From contig JAUWZM010000030.1 in the NCBI GenBank assembly GCA_030615365.1, forward strand, positions 1 through 29,633: 29,633 nt of DNA, given 5' to 3'. Of the stretch, positions 18,884 to 27,070 are shown piece after piece; positions within the stretch are counted from its first letter, which is position 1; each line of letters begins with the position of its first letter. Origin of the DNA: Candidatus Aerophobota bacterium. Lineage in GTDB: Bacteria > Aerophobota > Aerophobia > Aerophobales > B3-G15. The translations under genes and the position numbers were made by a program. Under the pieces are notes generated by a model, which was given only the letters and a program-made list of their open reading frames with translations, had not been told where the DNA came from and did no database searches.

Positions 18884-18958
18884 GATGTTAGCGCAGCGAT
18901 GGTTTACACCCATGTATTGAATCGTGGAGGAAGAGGAGTTCTTAAGTCCGGTCGATAG
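18884..18958 (+). pseudogene. C-terminal remnant of integron-type tyrosine recombinase
   Basis: The last 24 codons before TAG 18956-18958 read DVSAAMVYTHVLNRGG plus RGVLKSGR. This matches the C-terminal box of integron integrases (DVSTTMIYTHVLxRGG), including the catalytic tyrosine in the YTHVL segment. The upstream bases in this frame (KVIFR) fit only loosely to the family's LLGHR, and the rest of the enzyme is absent. It is therefore a dead fragment. It points toward the cassette at 19007 and lies 49 nt from it. Confidence 0.75.
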
Positions 18959-19006
18959 ACTTTTGAATTTAATACCATTGGGAGGAATTTACTTATACTG
19001 CAAAAA

Positions 19007-19624
19007 ATGCAATATTTGTCAGATCACTTAGGCTGTCTAATACATATTAGAGGGACTTATTTCATGTTCAAAAGACTTCATAGGTGGGCGATTGAAGTAG
19101 ATCAAAATCACCAAAGCTGTAATATTGAAGCACAACGTTCGTTGATCCGTAATTTTGGCAAGTCGCTATATCAGTCGGTTGATGATTCATCGAGCTCTCT
19201 TCATCCACTCCAATACGTCTACTTCACAAGAATTTTTCGGCCTCAAAGAGATAAAATGGGTGCATACGTCCGGCTTCATTTCTTCGTCGAAGAAAATTTA
19301 TCGCATCCTACGGAGGATGAGCTGGACAAGAGATTGGATGTATTGAAAAGCCAAAGTAAGGTTTTCGCAATAAAAAACCAGTTAAAGGACGGCATCGAGG
19401 AAGCAAACCTGAAAGGAGCGAAGGATTTTCCAGACTTATATTACAGATATGTGCACCATGTAAGCCGAATGGCAGTAGAATTATTTAATAGAGAAGCAAT
19501 CGAAGTCGAGATTGACAAACTTCTGTGGACCTGGGCTCACAATCTTTTCAATCTCTTACGTGGTTTCGGCGTGTCAGTCCTTGAATTTGATCCAAGCGCA
19601 GTAGTCAGAAGCTATAGGATATAA
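19007..19624 (+). CDS. Integron gene-cassette ORF, unknown function
   Basis: A 205-codon ORF of no family I recognise, mixed alpha/beta in composition, with no signal peptide or membrane segment. It includes YVRLHFFVEENL and a helical FPDLYYRYVHHVSRMAVELF stretch. Its stop lies 8 nt before an attC-like site, the usual geometry of a gene cassette. The first ATG (19007) is poorly spaced from GGGAGG at 18980. A second in-frame ATG at 19064 has AGAGGG about 9 nt ahead and is a good alternative, giving 186 residues. GC is a little higher than in the BREX genes. Cassettes of this kind often carry defence or toxin functions, but nothing in the sequence shows one. Confidence 0.6.
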   Translation: MQYLSDHLGCLIHIRGTYFMFKRLHRWAIEVDQNHQSCNIEAQRSLIRNFGKSLYQSVDDSSSSLHPLQYVYFTRIFRPQRDKMGAYVRLHFFVEENLSHPTEDELDKRLDVLKSQSKVFAIKNQLKDGIEEANLKGAKDFPDLYYRYVHHVSRMAVELFNREAIEVEIDKLLWTWAHNLFNLLRGFGVSVLEFDPSAVVRSYRI

Positions 19625-19631
19625 GTAGACC

Positions 19632-19702
19632 CTCTATCAAGCCGCTCAAGATGACGTGGGTACAGCTTCGCTGACCCACGCAGCTTAGCGCCAGCGTTAG
19701 AC
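19632..19702 (+). other. attC recombination site
   Basis: The right core is GTTAGAC (19696-19702), a perfect GTTRRRY preceded by GCGCCAGC. The left side reads CTCTATC-AAGCCGCTCAAG; the left core is two bases off the complement of the right core. Between them CGTGGGT (19655-19661) and ACCCACG (19674-19680) form a perfect stem, extended by CAGC-TTC-GCTG. At about 71 bp with this layout it is a typical attC hairpin, somewhat decayed on the left. Confidence 0.8.
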
Positions 19703-19764
19703 ATCTATAATAAATTATAATAGTATTGAAGAAAGTTTTTCTTTAGATTCACAGGAGATACCTA

Positions 19765-20199
19765 TTGCAATTCACACTATATCGAGGAGTTTTAGCAACG
19801 TTGTTTTGTGCACTTTTTATAATCTGTTCATTGCCACATATTGCAGCTTCTGAAAATAATGAGCCTTCACTAAGTGAATTATTTCAAAGCTTCCGATCTA
19901 GAATTGTTCATATTGGACTGTTATCAACAGGCGAAAAGCAAGATGCTTTAACCATTGAAGAGTGGCACAAGAAAAATAGCCATTTTAAAAAGATAATCAA
20001 ATTATTTATAAGCGTTCCTACATGTGAGTATATGTTTACCTATCTCAAAGAGCATAATGCTCCAAGATCTGGTAATGCAGAGAACTCTATCAAACTCCTC
20101 AGATCCTGGGAAGACCCCAGATATGGTTTTAGAACTGCTAAAGGACTTCAAGATCATCTAAAGCTGTATCAGAAAATGAAATATTTAGGGCAAATATAA
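19765..20199 (+). CDS. Second cassette-like ORF, predicted secreted protein
   Basis: A 144-residue product of unknown family. The start is TTG at 19765 with AGGAGA 6 nt before it. The N-terminus is a clear Sec signal peptide, with a hydrophobic core VLATLFCALFIICSLPHI and likely cleavage after AAS (about residue 29). The mature part is charged and helical with one cysteine (VPTCEYMFTYLKEH). It follows the attC site by 62 nt, so it could be the next cassette in the array. No attC-like site is visible after its stop, so this cassette is incomplete or the array ends here. Confidence 0.55.
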   Translation: MQFTLYRGVLATLFCALFIICSLPHIAASENNEPSLSELFQSFRSRIVHIGLLSTGEKQDALTIEEWHKKNSHFKKIIKLFISVPTCEYMFTYLKEHNAPRSGNAENSIKLLRSWEDPRYGFRTAKGLQDHLKLYQKMKYLGQI

Positions 20200-20356
20200 T
20201 TTAAAACAAAAAATTTCCCCAAAATTAGCATCTGACAACGGAAAGAGAGAAAAAATTGCAACAAATTTGAGCAAGTTACGCTATCTAATCATTCATACTG
20301 GAAGGGGATTTCTCACCCCTCTCCTATTAAGAAAAGAGATTACCAGGAGGATAGCA

Positions 20357-20791
20357 TTGAAAGCACTAGTTCTTTGCCATCTTTTCAGGACTTGCCAAAA
20401 GAATTACAGGAAGAAAATCAAGTTCTTTGGGCTTGCTCTATTCATTTATTTGTTCGCCTCATACTCTTTATGTTACACGGAGGAGTCCAAGAATGTCGAT
20501 TTAGTGGGCTCTTTAGCTGGAGGACTACCCTATGAGGTTGTGGTTGCCGGTGACTATGCTTACGTAGCCGCGGGCTCAGTTCTTTACATCATCAATGTTT
20601 CGGATCCTGCGGCACCCTTTGAGGAGGGCTTCTACGATACCCCACTAGATGTGTATGGGGTCTTTGTTGCCGGAGATTATGCCTATGTGGCAGATGGGTC
20701 TTTAGGTCTTTGCATCATTGATGTTTCGGACTCTGACGCACCTTTTGGGTTTGAAAGGAAGGTAAAGGACGTTGAAAAGGCAGCAATGTAG
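20357..20791 (+). pseudogene. Truncated LVIVD-repeat protein
   Basis: A frame of about 145 codons starting at TTG 20357, preceded by AGGAGG with 6-nt spacing; the frame is open upstream to 20267. It has a signal-anchor segment (FFGLALFIYLFASYSLCY) and then two LVIVD-type repeats, VAGDYAYVAAGSVLYIINVS and VAGDYAYVADG followed by LCIIDVS. LVIVD proteins normally have many such repeats forming a beta-propeller. This one stops after two with an unrelated tail, so it is probably a truncated, non-folding remnant of a surface protein. It lies just upstream of another propeller-repeat protein on the same strand. Confidence 0.6.
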
Positions 20792-20889
20792 AGGAAAAGA
20801 GATGCTTGAATTGCCTTTTGAGCGGTTTTGCTGAAGAAAAAAAGGTCTCTTCCATGACTTTGTTTGAAATCAAGAACAGGAGACACACA

Positions 20890-23800
20890 ATGAAAATAGC
20901 ATTGGGCATCACAGCCCTGATCTTTGTACTCATGATGGTTGTCGTACAAAGCAGCTCACCGTCATCTTCTGTGAATTGGAGAAAAGATGATTCAATGTTT
21001 AGTGGAATTTATCTCTCATACTGCAGTGCGCCTACCTTTGCAGACCTGGATAATGACGGGGATCTGGATCTCATTGTGGGACAATATGGTGGCCATCTGG
21101 CGTATTATGAGAATGTCAGTACTGGTTCCAGTCCCGCTTGGGTACGGGACTATGACCTATTCAAATCCGTCTCCGTAAATTGGTATTCTGTTCCTATATT
21201 CGGAGACTTGGATAACGATGGAGATCTAGACCTAACAATGGGAAAGTACGATGTCATGCCCGAATACTACGAAAACACGGGAACCGTCAGCAATCCCAAT
21301 TGGAAATTCCGGTACTATTGGTACGCGGGCGTCTATGTTGGTTACCATGGTGGACCCACGTTTGCTGACTTGGACGGGGACGGCGATCTGGATTTGACCA
21401 TTGGGCATCACATGAGGTTCGGCTTTGGTTTCATAGGCAACTTGAGGTACTTTGAGAATACAGGGACCTGCTATTCACCGGTCTGGACTAGAGATGACCT
21501 GATGTTCAGCGGAATCGACTCTTTTTCTGCCGAGGATTCTCCAAAGCCAACTTTTTCCGACCTGGATAATGACGGGGACTTCGATTTGGTCATAGGGGTA
21601 TCTGATGGTACTCTCCAGTACTACGAAAACACGGGTACTGTTTCCAGCCCTATTTGGACAAGGGATGACTCAATGTTTAGTGGAATTGATGTTGGATGGC
21701 ACAGTGCGCCTACCTTTGCAGACCTGGATAATGACGGGGATCAGGATCTCATTGTGGGACAATATTATTCAGGTTATGGAAGTCTTAAGTATTATGAACG
21801 CATCAGTCTTTTCATAACCTCCCCTACTGCGGGTGACGTGGTCTCAAACACCGTTAATATCATTGCTTCAGTTACATATGATACAGAAACTACCGCAGTA
21901 GACTTTTTCTGTGACTCTGTCCTTCTTACCTCAGATACTGCCTCTCCTTATTCTGTTAGCTGGGATACCACCCAAGTCTCTGACGGAGAGCACGAGATCC
22001 AGGCAAAAGCACACCATACATCAGGCAGCACAGAAGAATGCCAAATCACGGTTGTTGTTAAGAATGTAGACCTGGCAGGTGCAATCTACTATCCGCGAAT
22101 GGCCAGGGTCTATAACAGCGATGAGGAGGAGGCAGAGACGCAGCTGTTCGTCAACATATTCTTCTATCAGGATGGACTCTGTGAGTCAGCTCCACTATAC
22201 ATCAAAACCTATTTCGAGAGTACGCAAGGCATTACCTATACATCTGCCAGAATTGAGCCCATAAGGCGATCGGAGGAAGGAACAAGATTTCCGGATTGGC
22301 CGTCCCTTACCGTTGATTCAGATGCAATGGGTTATGCAGGCAATATTCCCGTGCCTGAGGCGGCAATCAGCGGTAGAAGTTTTGTCGGGAAGGTGAAATT
22401 TGAGGTGTTGGGCAAACAGCCTGAGGATACTACCTACTTCACTTACTTGACGGATGGTTGGGCAGAGCTGAAGGCCGAATGGACCGACTTTGTTCTGAGG
22501 GTTGATTCCTATTCGTTCACCAATTTTCTCTATTCGCACGATCAGGGTATTTCCTCCTCTCTGGATAGGGTTGTAGCCACCATTTCCCCCTCTTTCCCCC
22601 TTTTGTTTTCGGCTATGATGACCCTCGAATGGTACACTCTTATGCAACTTTTTCCATCGATGCCAAGTCTTGCTCACTGTTTTGGCATGGCGGCAAGTAG
22701 TTTGTACTACAAGCACTTTCCTGGTGATGTTCCTTCTCCTTTAGAGGACAAGAATGACAACGATGAGGATGATGTGTATGATCTCTCGCTGGATATAGAC
22801 AAGTGCCTGGAAACAATTCAAGACTACCAGCTTACTCAACTCTTCTACCCAGCGGCCCCTCAAAATGCGGCTCAGGTATACACCGAGATCAAGGAAGCTA
22901 CCCAAGCAAATTCCCCTCAAGTAGTTGCTCTCTTCAGTAATGAGCCAAAACCTAAAAAAGAGCACGGTGTTACCCATCTCGGATTCTCTGAGTATAAAAC
23001 ACAAAAGATAATTGCCGCCTACGACAATAACTTCCCAGAGATGGTACTCTATCTTCAAACAGATAGTTTGGAGCCGGATTACCATCCCAAGTGTATCGTT
23101 CCCTGGCAGGGCTGGCTTAGTGAGTTTGCCCTGAAACATTTCGCACAAAGGACTCTACAAGAAATCAGTGAGCATGATCTCAGGGCCGCTGCCTTTCACT
23201 CTCCCGTTGAAACACTCTTCGTAGATAATGAGGGAAGAAGGATAGGCCGGTCTCAAGGGATCGATTATGCCGAGATCGATAATGCCTTGTATGCGGTAAT
23301 TGATAATACAGAAGTGTTTCTGATACCCGAAGACCTATCCGGTCACTTCACCTCGCAAGGAGATGCCTCAGGATCTTTAGGTGCTGAGTTTGTTTTCTCC
23401 ACCGAGGAGGCAACTGTTCGATGGGAGAGTTTTGCTAATCTTCCAGTAACAGAGCACGCGAGTTTCAAGTTCTCCCTCGGTGCTTCTAGTACTTATGTGG
23501 TGGACATTGATCAGAGTGGGGATGGCTCCTATGAAGAGAGAAAGTATCCAGACAAGGAAAGTTTCATCCCTATCGATGAGACATTTGACCCTGACTGTCC
23601 GGATATCACATTGACAGCTCCCGTTGGTGGCCAGATCTACAGTAGCGCAGTAAATATCTCTTGGCTGGCGGCTGATCCAAATGAGGACCCTTTAACTGTC
23701 AATGTTTACTATAGCAGTGATGCTGGGGCCAACTGGCACCTCCTGGCTCCCAATGAGGACAATGATGGAACCTATGAATGGGATACAGAAAGCTTTGATG

Positions 23801-26691
23801 ATGGCAACAGTTACAAAATTGAAGTTGTTGCCTCCGACGGAGTGAACAATGATCAAGATCAAAGCCGTATTTCCTTTGGTATAGATAACACTCCTCCTGA
23901 GATCATCATCACCTCACCTTCCTCAGGTGATACCATCTCAAGAATTGTTAATATTACCGCCTCTGCCTCTGATGCAAGTGGCATTACCCGGGTAGAGTTT
24001 TTCTGTGATGATGCTTTTATTGCTTCAGACACGACCAATACCTATTCTTGCAGCTTTGATACGGTTGCCCTGATCTCTGATGGAACTTGCACTTTAAAGG
24101 CTATAGCTTATGATACTCAAGGATTATCTGCCACTGATTCTATTTTGGTAGTAGTAGATAATACCGATCCAGAGTCTAATATAAGCTCACCAGCATCAGG
24201 GGATACCATTTCTGGAACTATAGATATTGTAGGAACAGCCTGGGATGCTAACTTTAAGGAGTATATCCTTGAGTATGGTGAGGGAACCTCACCTTCCAGC
24301 TGGGTAAGCATTACTACCTCAACTACTCCTGTTTCTTATGCTATCTTAGCCACCTGGGATACAGCATCTGTATCTGATGGTGCCTACACCTTTAAACTAA
24401 CAGTTGAGGATGAGGCAGGAAATACAAAAGAGGATAAGGTGCTGATTACCATAGATAACACCTTACCTCAGGTTACCATCACCTCACCAGAATCAGGTGA
24501 TGTGGTATCAGGTACCCTTGATGCGAGTGCCTCAGCTACCGATGATACTGGTATTGCTCAGGTAGAATTCTGGTGTAATTCTACCTTTATTGCCTCAGAT
24601 ACCAGCAATGATTACTCGGTAAGCTTTGATACGGTTGCCCTGATCTCTGATGGAACTTGCACTTTAAAGGCTATAGCTTATGATACTCAAGGATTATCTG
24701 CCACTGATTCTATTTTGGTAGTAGTAGATAATACCGATCCAGAGGCTAATATAACTTCACCAGCATCAGGGGAGACCATTTCTGGAACTATAGATATTGT
24801 AGGAACAGCCTGGGATGCTAACTTTAAGGAGTATATCCTTGAGTATGGTGAGGGAACCTCACCTTCCAGCTGGGTAAGCATTACTACCTCAACTACTCCT
24901 GTTTCTTATACTAGCTTAGCCACCTGGGATACAGCATCTGTATCTGATGGTGCCTACACCTTTAAACTAACAGTTGAGGATGAGGCGAATAATATCTCCT
25001 GGGATACAGTAACAGTCAATATAAATAATATTCCCCCGGTTATTGTCCATACGCCTACACCCTCGGCTACTAATCATCAGGACCTTCTCATAACAGCAGC
25101 AGTGAGCAGTGAATGTGCTCTTTCTTCTGTCACTATCTATTACCGCAAGGCAGGAAAAGACTCCTACAGTTCTGCTTCAATGACCCCTGGCTTTGATTAT
25201 CAAGGAACTATCCCTGCCTCAGTTGTTACTGAAAGAGGTCTAGAGTACTACCTTGAAGCAAGGGATATAAATGGCAACATCGCAACAGTGCCTGATGTAA
25301 ATCCAGATACATCTCCTTGGTGTGTGAGGATAAACTTTTCATCCTTAACTTTCCCTTTCTCTACCTTGCAGAAGAAATGGCAAATGATATCGGTGCCTGC
25401 TGATTTGGATAGTCCTGATCCTAATTCTGTCTTAGTAGATGATCTCGGAACTCAGGATAATACTAAATGGAAATTATATCGCTGGAATACAGCTAATAAC
25501 TCTTATGATGAGTATCCTAATATACCTGATAATTTTACCTCAGGCAAAGCTTTCTGGCTGATAACCAAAGATTCCAAAAACATCGATGTAGGAAAGGGAG
25601 GGAGTGTAGATACCTCCAGTGATTATGCTGTTAATTCACCCTCAGGCTGGGCCCAATTAGGCAATCCTTTTGCCTTTGATGTTGACTGGGATGATGTTAA
25701 GGTAAGAAAAGGCTTAGAGATTGTTTCAATCCAGCAGGCACAGAAGAATGGTTGGGTAAGGGATAAAATTTGGTACTGGAATGGATCGGAATACGAGTTC
25801 TCTCAGGCACCTTCAGGTACATTAGAATCCTGGAAAGGATACTGGGTGAAAGTACTAGTTAGTGGCTGCGAGTTTCTTATTCCACCTGTAGCTGTAGAAG
25901 CAGATGGATCATCTAAGGCCTTGGCCATGGGTAGGAATAATTACCTGCAAATTATAGCAAAGATAGGAGATTTAAAGGATAGTTATAACTTCATAGGTTT
26001 ATCTAATAAAGCTAAAGATAGCTACGACTCAGAAGATGTAGAGGAGGCACCACCTATTTCTCCTTACATTAGTTTATCTTTCCCCCATTCTGATTGGGGC
26101 AAAGATAATGCTTGTTATACCCAGGACATAAGAAAGACTCAGGATAAGGAAAAATCTCAGCCAGAGAAGATAATCTGGGATATGCAAATTAAAACAGATC
26201 AAACAGACAAAACTATCACTTTAGAGTGGAAAAATGCTAAGGCTATTCCAGAGGAATATTTCCTTTACCTTACTGATGAGGATGAAAGTACCTTAGCTAA
26301 CATGAGAGAGAAAAATGCCTATTCCTTTACCAGTTCCACCGGGAAAGATAACTTCAAGGTAATTGCCACGACCAAAGAGCTATCTTCACTGCCTGAAGAT
26401 TTAACCTTAACTGAGGTTTACAACTATCCCAATCCAGCAGATGATACTACTAATATTCACTTTAAATTGGGAGCAGAGGCAAATGTAACTATAAGGATAT
26501 ATACCATATCAGGTGAGCTGGTGTGGATGAAAGGGCAAAGCTATGATACTCAAGGGGTTTATGAGATACTCTGGAATCTTAAGAACGATCAAGGACAAAA
26601 GGTGGCCTCAGGTGTATATATTCTCTATGTTAAGGCGAGTAATTCTGCTAAAACAGTTACTAAAACCAATAAAATTGCCATAATAAGATAA
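20890..26691 (+). CDS. Large secreted multidomain protein with FlgD-like sorting domain
   Basis: A 1933-residue protein. ATG 20890 has AGGAG 8-12 nt upstream and a signal peptide (MKIALGITALIFVLMMVVV). An earlier in-frame start at 20806 is less likely. Domains in order: five FG-GAP/VCBS repeats with calcium-binding DLDNDGDLDL motifs (about 45-300); an Ig-like domain (about 305-395); a region of about 500 residues with a possible papain-like site (C597 in HCFGMA, H692, D712); five Ig-like domains, two nearly identical; a linker with KKWQMISVP; and a C-terminal FlgD-like domain (NYPNPADDTTNIHFKL … ASGVYILYVKAS … KIAIIR). The C-terminus suggests type IX-like secretion and surface attachment. Its role may be adhesion or processing of extracellular material. 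Confidence 0.85.
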   Translation: MKIALGITALIFVLMMVVVQSSSPSSSVNWRKDDSMFSGIYLSYCSAPTFADLDNDGDLDLIVGQYGGHLAYYENVSTGSSPAWVRDYDLFKSVSVNWYSVPIFGDLDNDGDLDLTMGKYDVMPEYYENTGTVSNPNWKFRYYWYAGVYVGYHGGPTFADLDGDGDLDLTIGHHMRFGFGFIGNLRYFENTGTCYSPVWTRDDLMFSGIDSFSAEDSPKPTFSDLDNDGDFDLVIGVSDGTLQYYENTGTVSSPIWTRDDSMFSGIDVGWHSAPTFADLDNDGDQDLIVGQYYSGYGSLKYYERISLFITSPTAGDVVSNTVNIIASVTYDTETTAVDFFCDSVLLTSDTASPYSVSWDTTQVSDGEHEIQAKAHHTSGSTEECQITVVVKNVDLAGAIYYPRMARVYNSDEEEAETQLFVNIFFYQDGLCESAPLYIKTYFESTQGITYTSARIEPIRRSEEGTRFPDWPSLTVDSDAMGYAGNIPVPEAAISGRSFVGKVKFEVLGKQPEDTTYFTYLTDGWAELKAEWTDFVLRVDSYSFTNFLYSHDQGISSSLDRVVATISPSFPLLFSAMMTLEWYTLMQLFPSMPSLAHCFGMAASSLYYKHFPGDVPSPLEDKNDNDEDDVYDLSLDIDKCLETIQDYQLTQLFYPAAPQNAAQVYTEIKEATQANSPQVVALFSNEPKPKKEHGVTHLGFSEYKTQKIIAAYDNNFPEMVLYLQTDSLEPDYHPKCIVPWQGWLSEFALKHFAQRTLQEISEHDLRAAAFHSPVETLFVDNEGRRIGRSQGIDYAEIDNALYAVIDNTEVFLIPEDLSGHFTSQGDASGSLGAEFVFSTEEATVRWESFANLPVTEHASFKFSLGASSTYVVDIDQSGDGSYEERKYPDKESFIPIDETFDPDCPDITLTAPVGGQIYSSAVNISWLAADPNEDPLTVNVYYSSDAGANWHLLAPNEDNDGTYEWDTESFDDGNSYKIEVVASDGVNNDQDQSRISFGIDNTPPEIIITSPSSGDTISRIVNITASASDASGITRVEFFCDDAFIASDTTNTYSCSFDTVALISDGTCTLKAIAYDTQGLSATDSILVVVDNTDPESNISSPASGDTISGTIDIVGTAWDANFKEYILEYGEGTSPSSWVSITTSTTPVSYAILATWDTASVSDGAYTFKLTVEDEAGNTKEDKVLITIDNTLPQVTITSPESGDVVSGTLDASASATDDTGIAQVEFWCNSTFIASDTSNDYSVSFDTVALISDGTCTLKAIAYDTQGLSATDSILVVVDNTDPEANITSPASGETISGTIDIVGTAWDANFKEYILEYGEGTSPSSWVSITTSTTPVSYTSLATWDTASVSDGAYTFKLTVEDEANNISWDTVTVNINNIPPVIVHTPTPSATNHQDLLITAAVSSECALSSVTIYYRKAGKDSYSSASMTPGFDYQGTIPASVVTERGLEYYLEARDINGNIATVPDVNPDTSPWCVRINFSSLTFPFSTLQKKWQMISVPADLDSPDPNSVLVDDLGTQDNTKWKLYRWNTANNSYDEYPNIPDNFTSGKAFWLITKDSKNIDVGKGGSVDTSSDYAVNSPSGWAQLGNPFAFDVDWDDVKVRKGLEIVSIQQAQKNGWVRDKIWYWNGSEYEFSQAPSGTLESWKGYWVKVLVSGCEFLIPPVAVEADGSSKALAMGRNNYLQIIAKIGDLKDSYNFIGLSNKAKDSYDSEDVEEAPPISPYISLSFPHSDWGKDNACYTQDIRKTQDKEKSQPEKIIWDMQIKTDQTDKTITLEWKNAKAIPEEYFLYLTDEDESTLANMREKNAYSFTSSTGKDNFKVIATTKELSSLPEDLTLTEVYNYPNPADDTTNIHFKLGAEANVTIRIYTISGELVWMKGQSYDTQGVYEILWNLKNDQGQKVASGVYILYVKASNSAKTVTKTNKIAIIR
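24052..24416 (+). repeat. Intragenic direct repeat, copy 1
   Basis: A 365-bp block repeated at an offset of exactly 570 bp (190 codons), with 6 mismatches by my count. It covers the end of one Ig-like domain and most of the next, starting at AGCTTTGATACGG and ending at GATGAGGC. Confidence 0.9.
24622..24986 (+). repeat. Intragenic direct repeat, copy 2
   Basis: Second copy of the 365-bp block, about 98% identical to copy 1. The flanking Ig segments are far more diverged, so the pair reflects recent duplication or gene conversion inside the large secreted protein gene. Confidence 0.9.
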
Positions 26692-26706
26692 AAATAGGAG
26701 AAAGTT

Positions 26707-27027
26707 ATGTTATTTAACAGGTTACCGATGAGAAAATATCTGGGCGTAGCGGTGATTGCTTTAAGTATCATCTTCCTTTTAACTCAAATAGGTCTCATTT
26801 CTCCTTCAAATTCACTTCCGTTCCCTCAAGATCGAGGAATAGCAGTAGCCGTCTCAATAGGGGGTCTCATTATTGGTGTATATCTTGTGGCAGGACCTCT
26901 GGGAGCACTTATCGCTACAGTTCCTATCATAATATTAGGAGGTACTGGTTGCGGTGGCGGTCCGCCTCCGCCTCCTCCCCCTCCTCCTGATAAGGATTTA
27001 GGAGAGCCACCTGAGCCTCCTAAGTAA
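26707..27027 (+). CDS. Small membrane protein with glycine/polyproline tail
   Basis: A 106-residue protein starting 15 nt after the large secreted protein, with AGGAGAAAG ahead of its ATG. It has two or three predicted membrane segments: YLGVAVIALSIIFLLTQIGL, IAVAVSIGGLIIGVYLVAG and PLGALIATVPIIILGG. A short GCGGG turn and nine consecutive prolines follow, then a charged PPEPPK end. No family recognised. Position between a FlgD-domain cargo and a PorV-like barrel suggests a link to export or anchoring, but that is inference from context only. Confidence 0.7.
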   Translation: MLFNRLPMRKYLGVAVIALSIIFLLTQIGLISPSNSLPFPQDRGIAVAVSIGGLIIGVYLVAGPLGALIATVPIIILGGTGCGGGPPPPPPPPPDKDLGEPPEPPK

Positions 27028-27070
27028 CTCTCTTCCCGATTAGGGCTTCCTCAATAAGGAGGTGTAAATA

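Noticed and set aside
20200..20266. A second attC after the 144-codon ORF
   Set aside because: There is no GTTRRRY core with a paired left core or central stem in this short AT-rich gap.
24117..24881. Two identical-looking minus-strand ORFs of 64 codons inside the secreted protein gene
   Set aside because: They are antisense shadows of the 365-bp duplication and duplicate only because the coding strand does.
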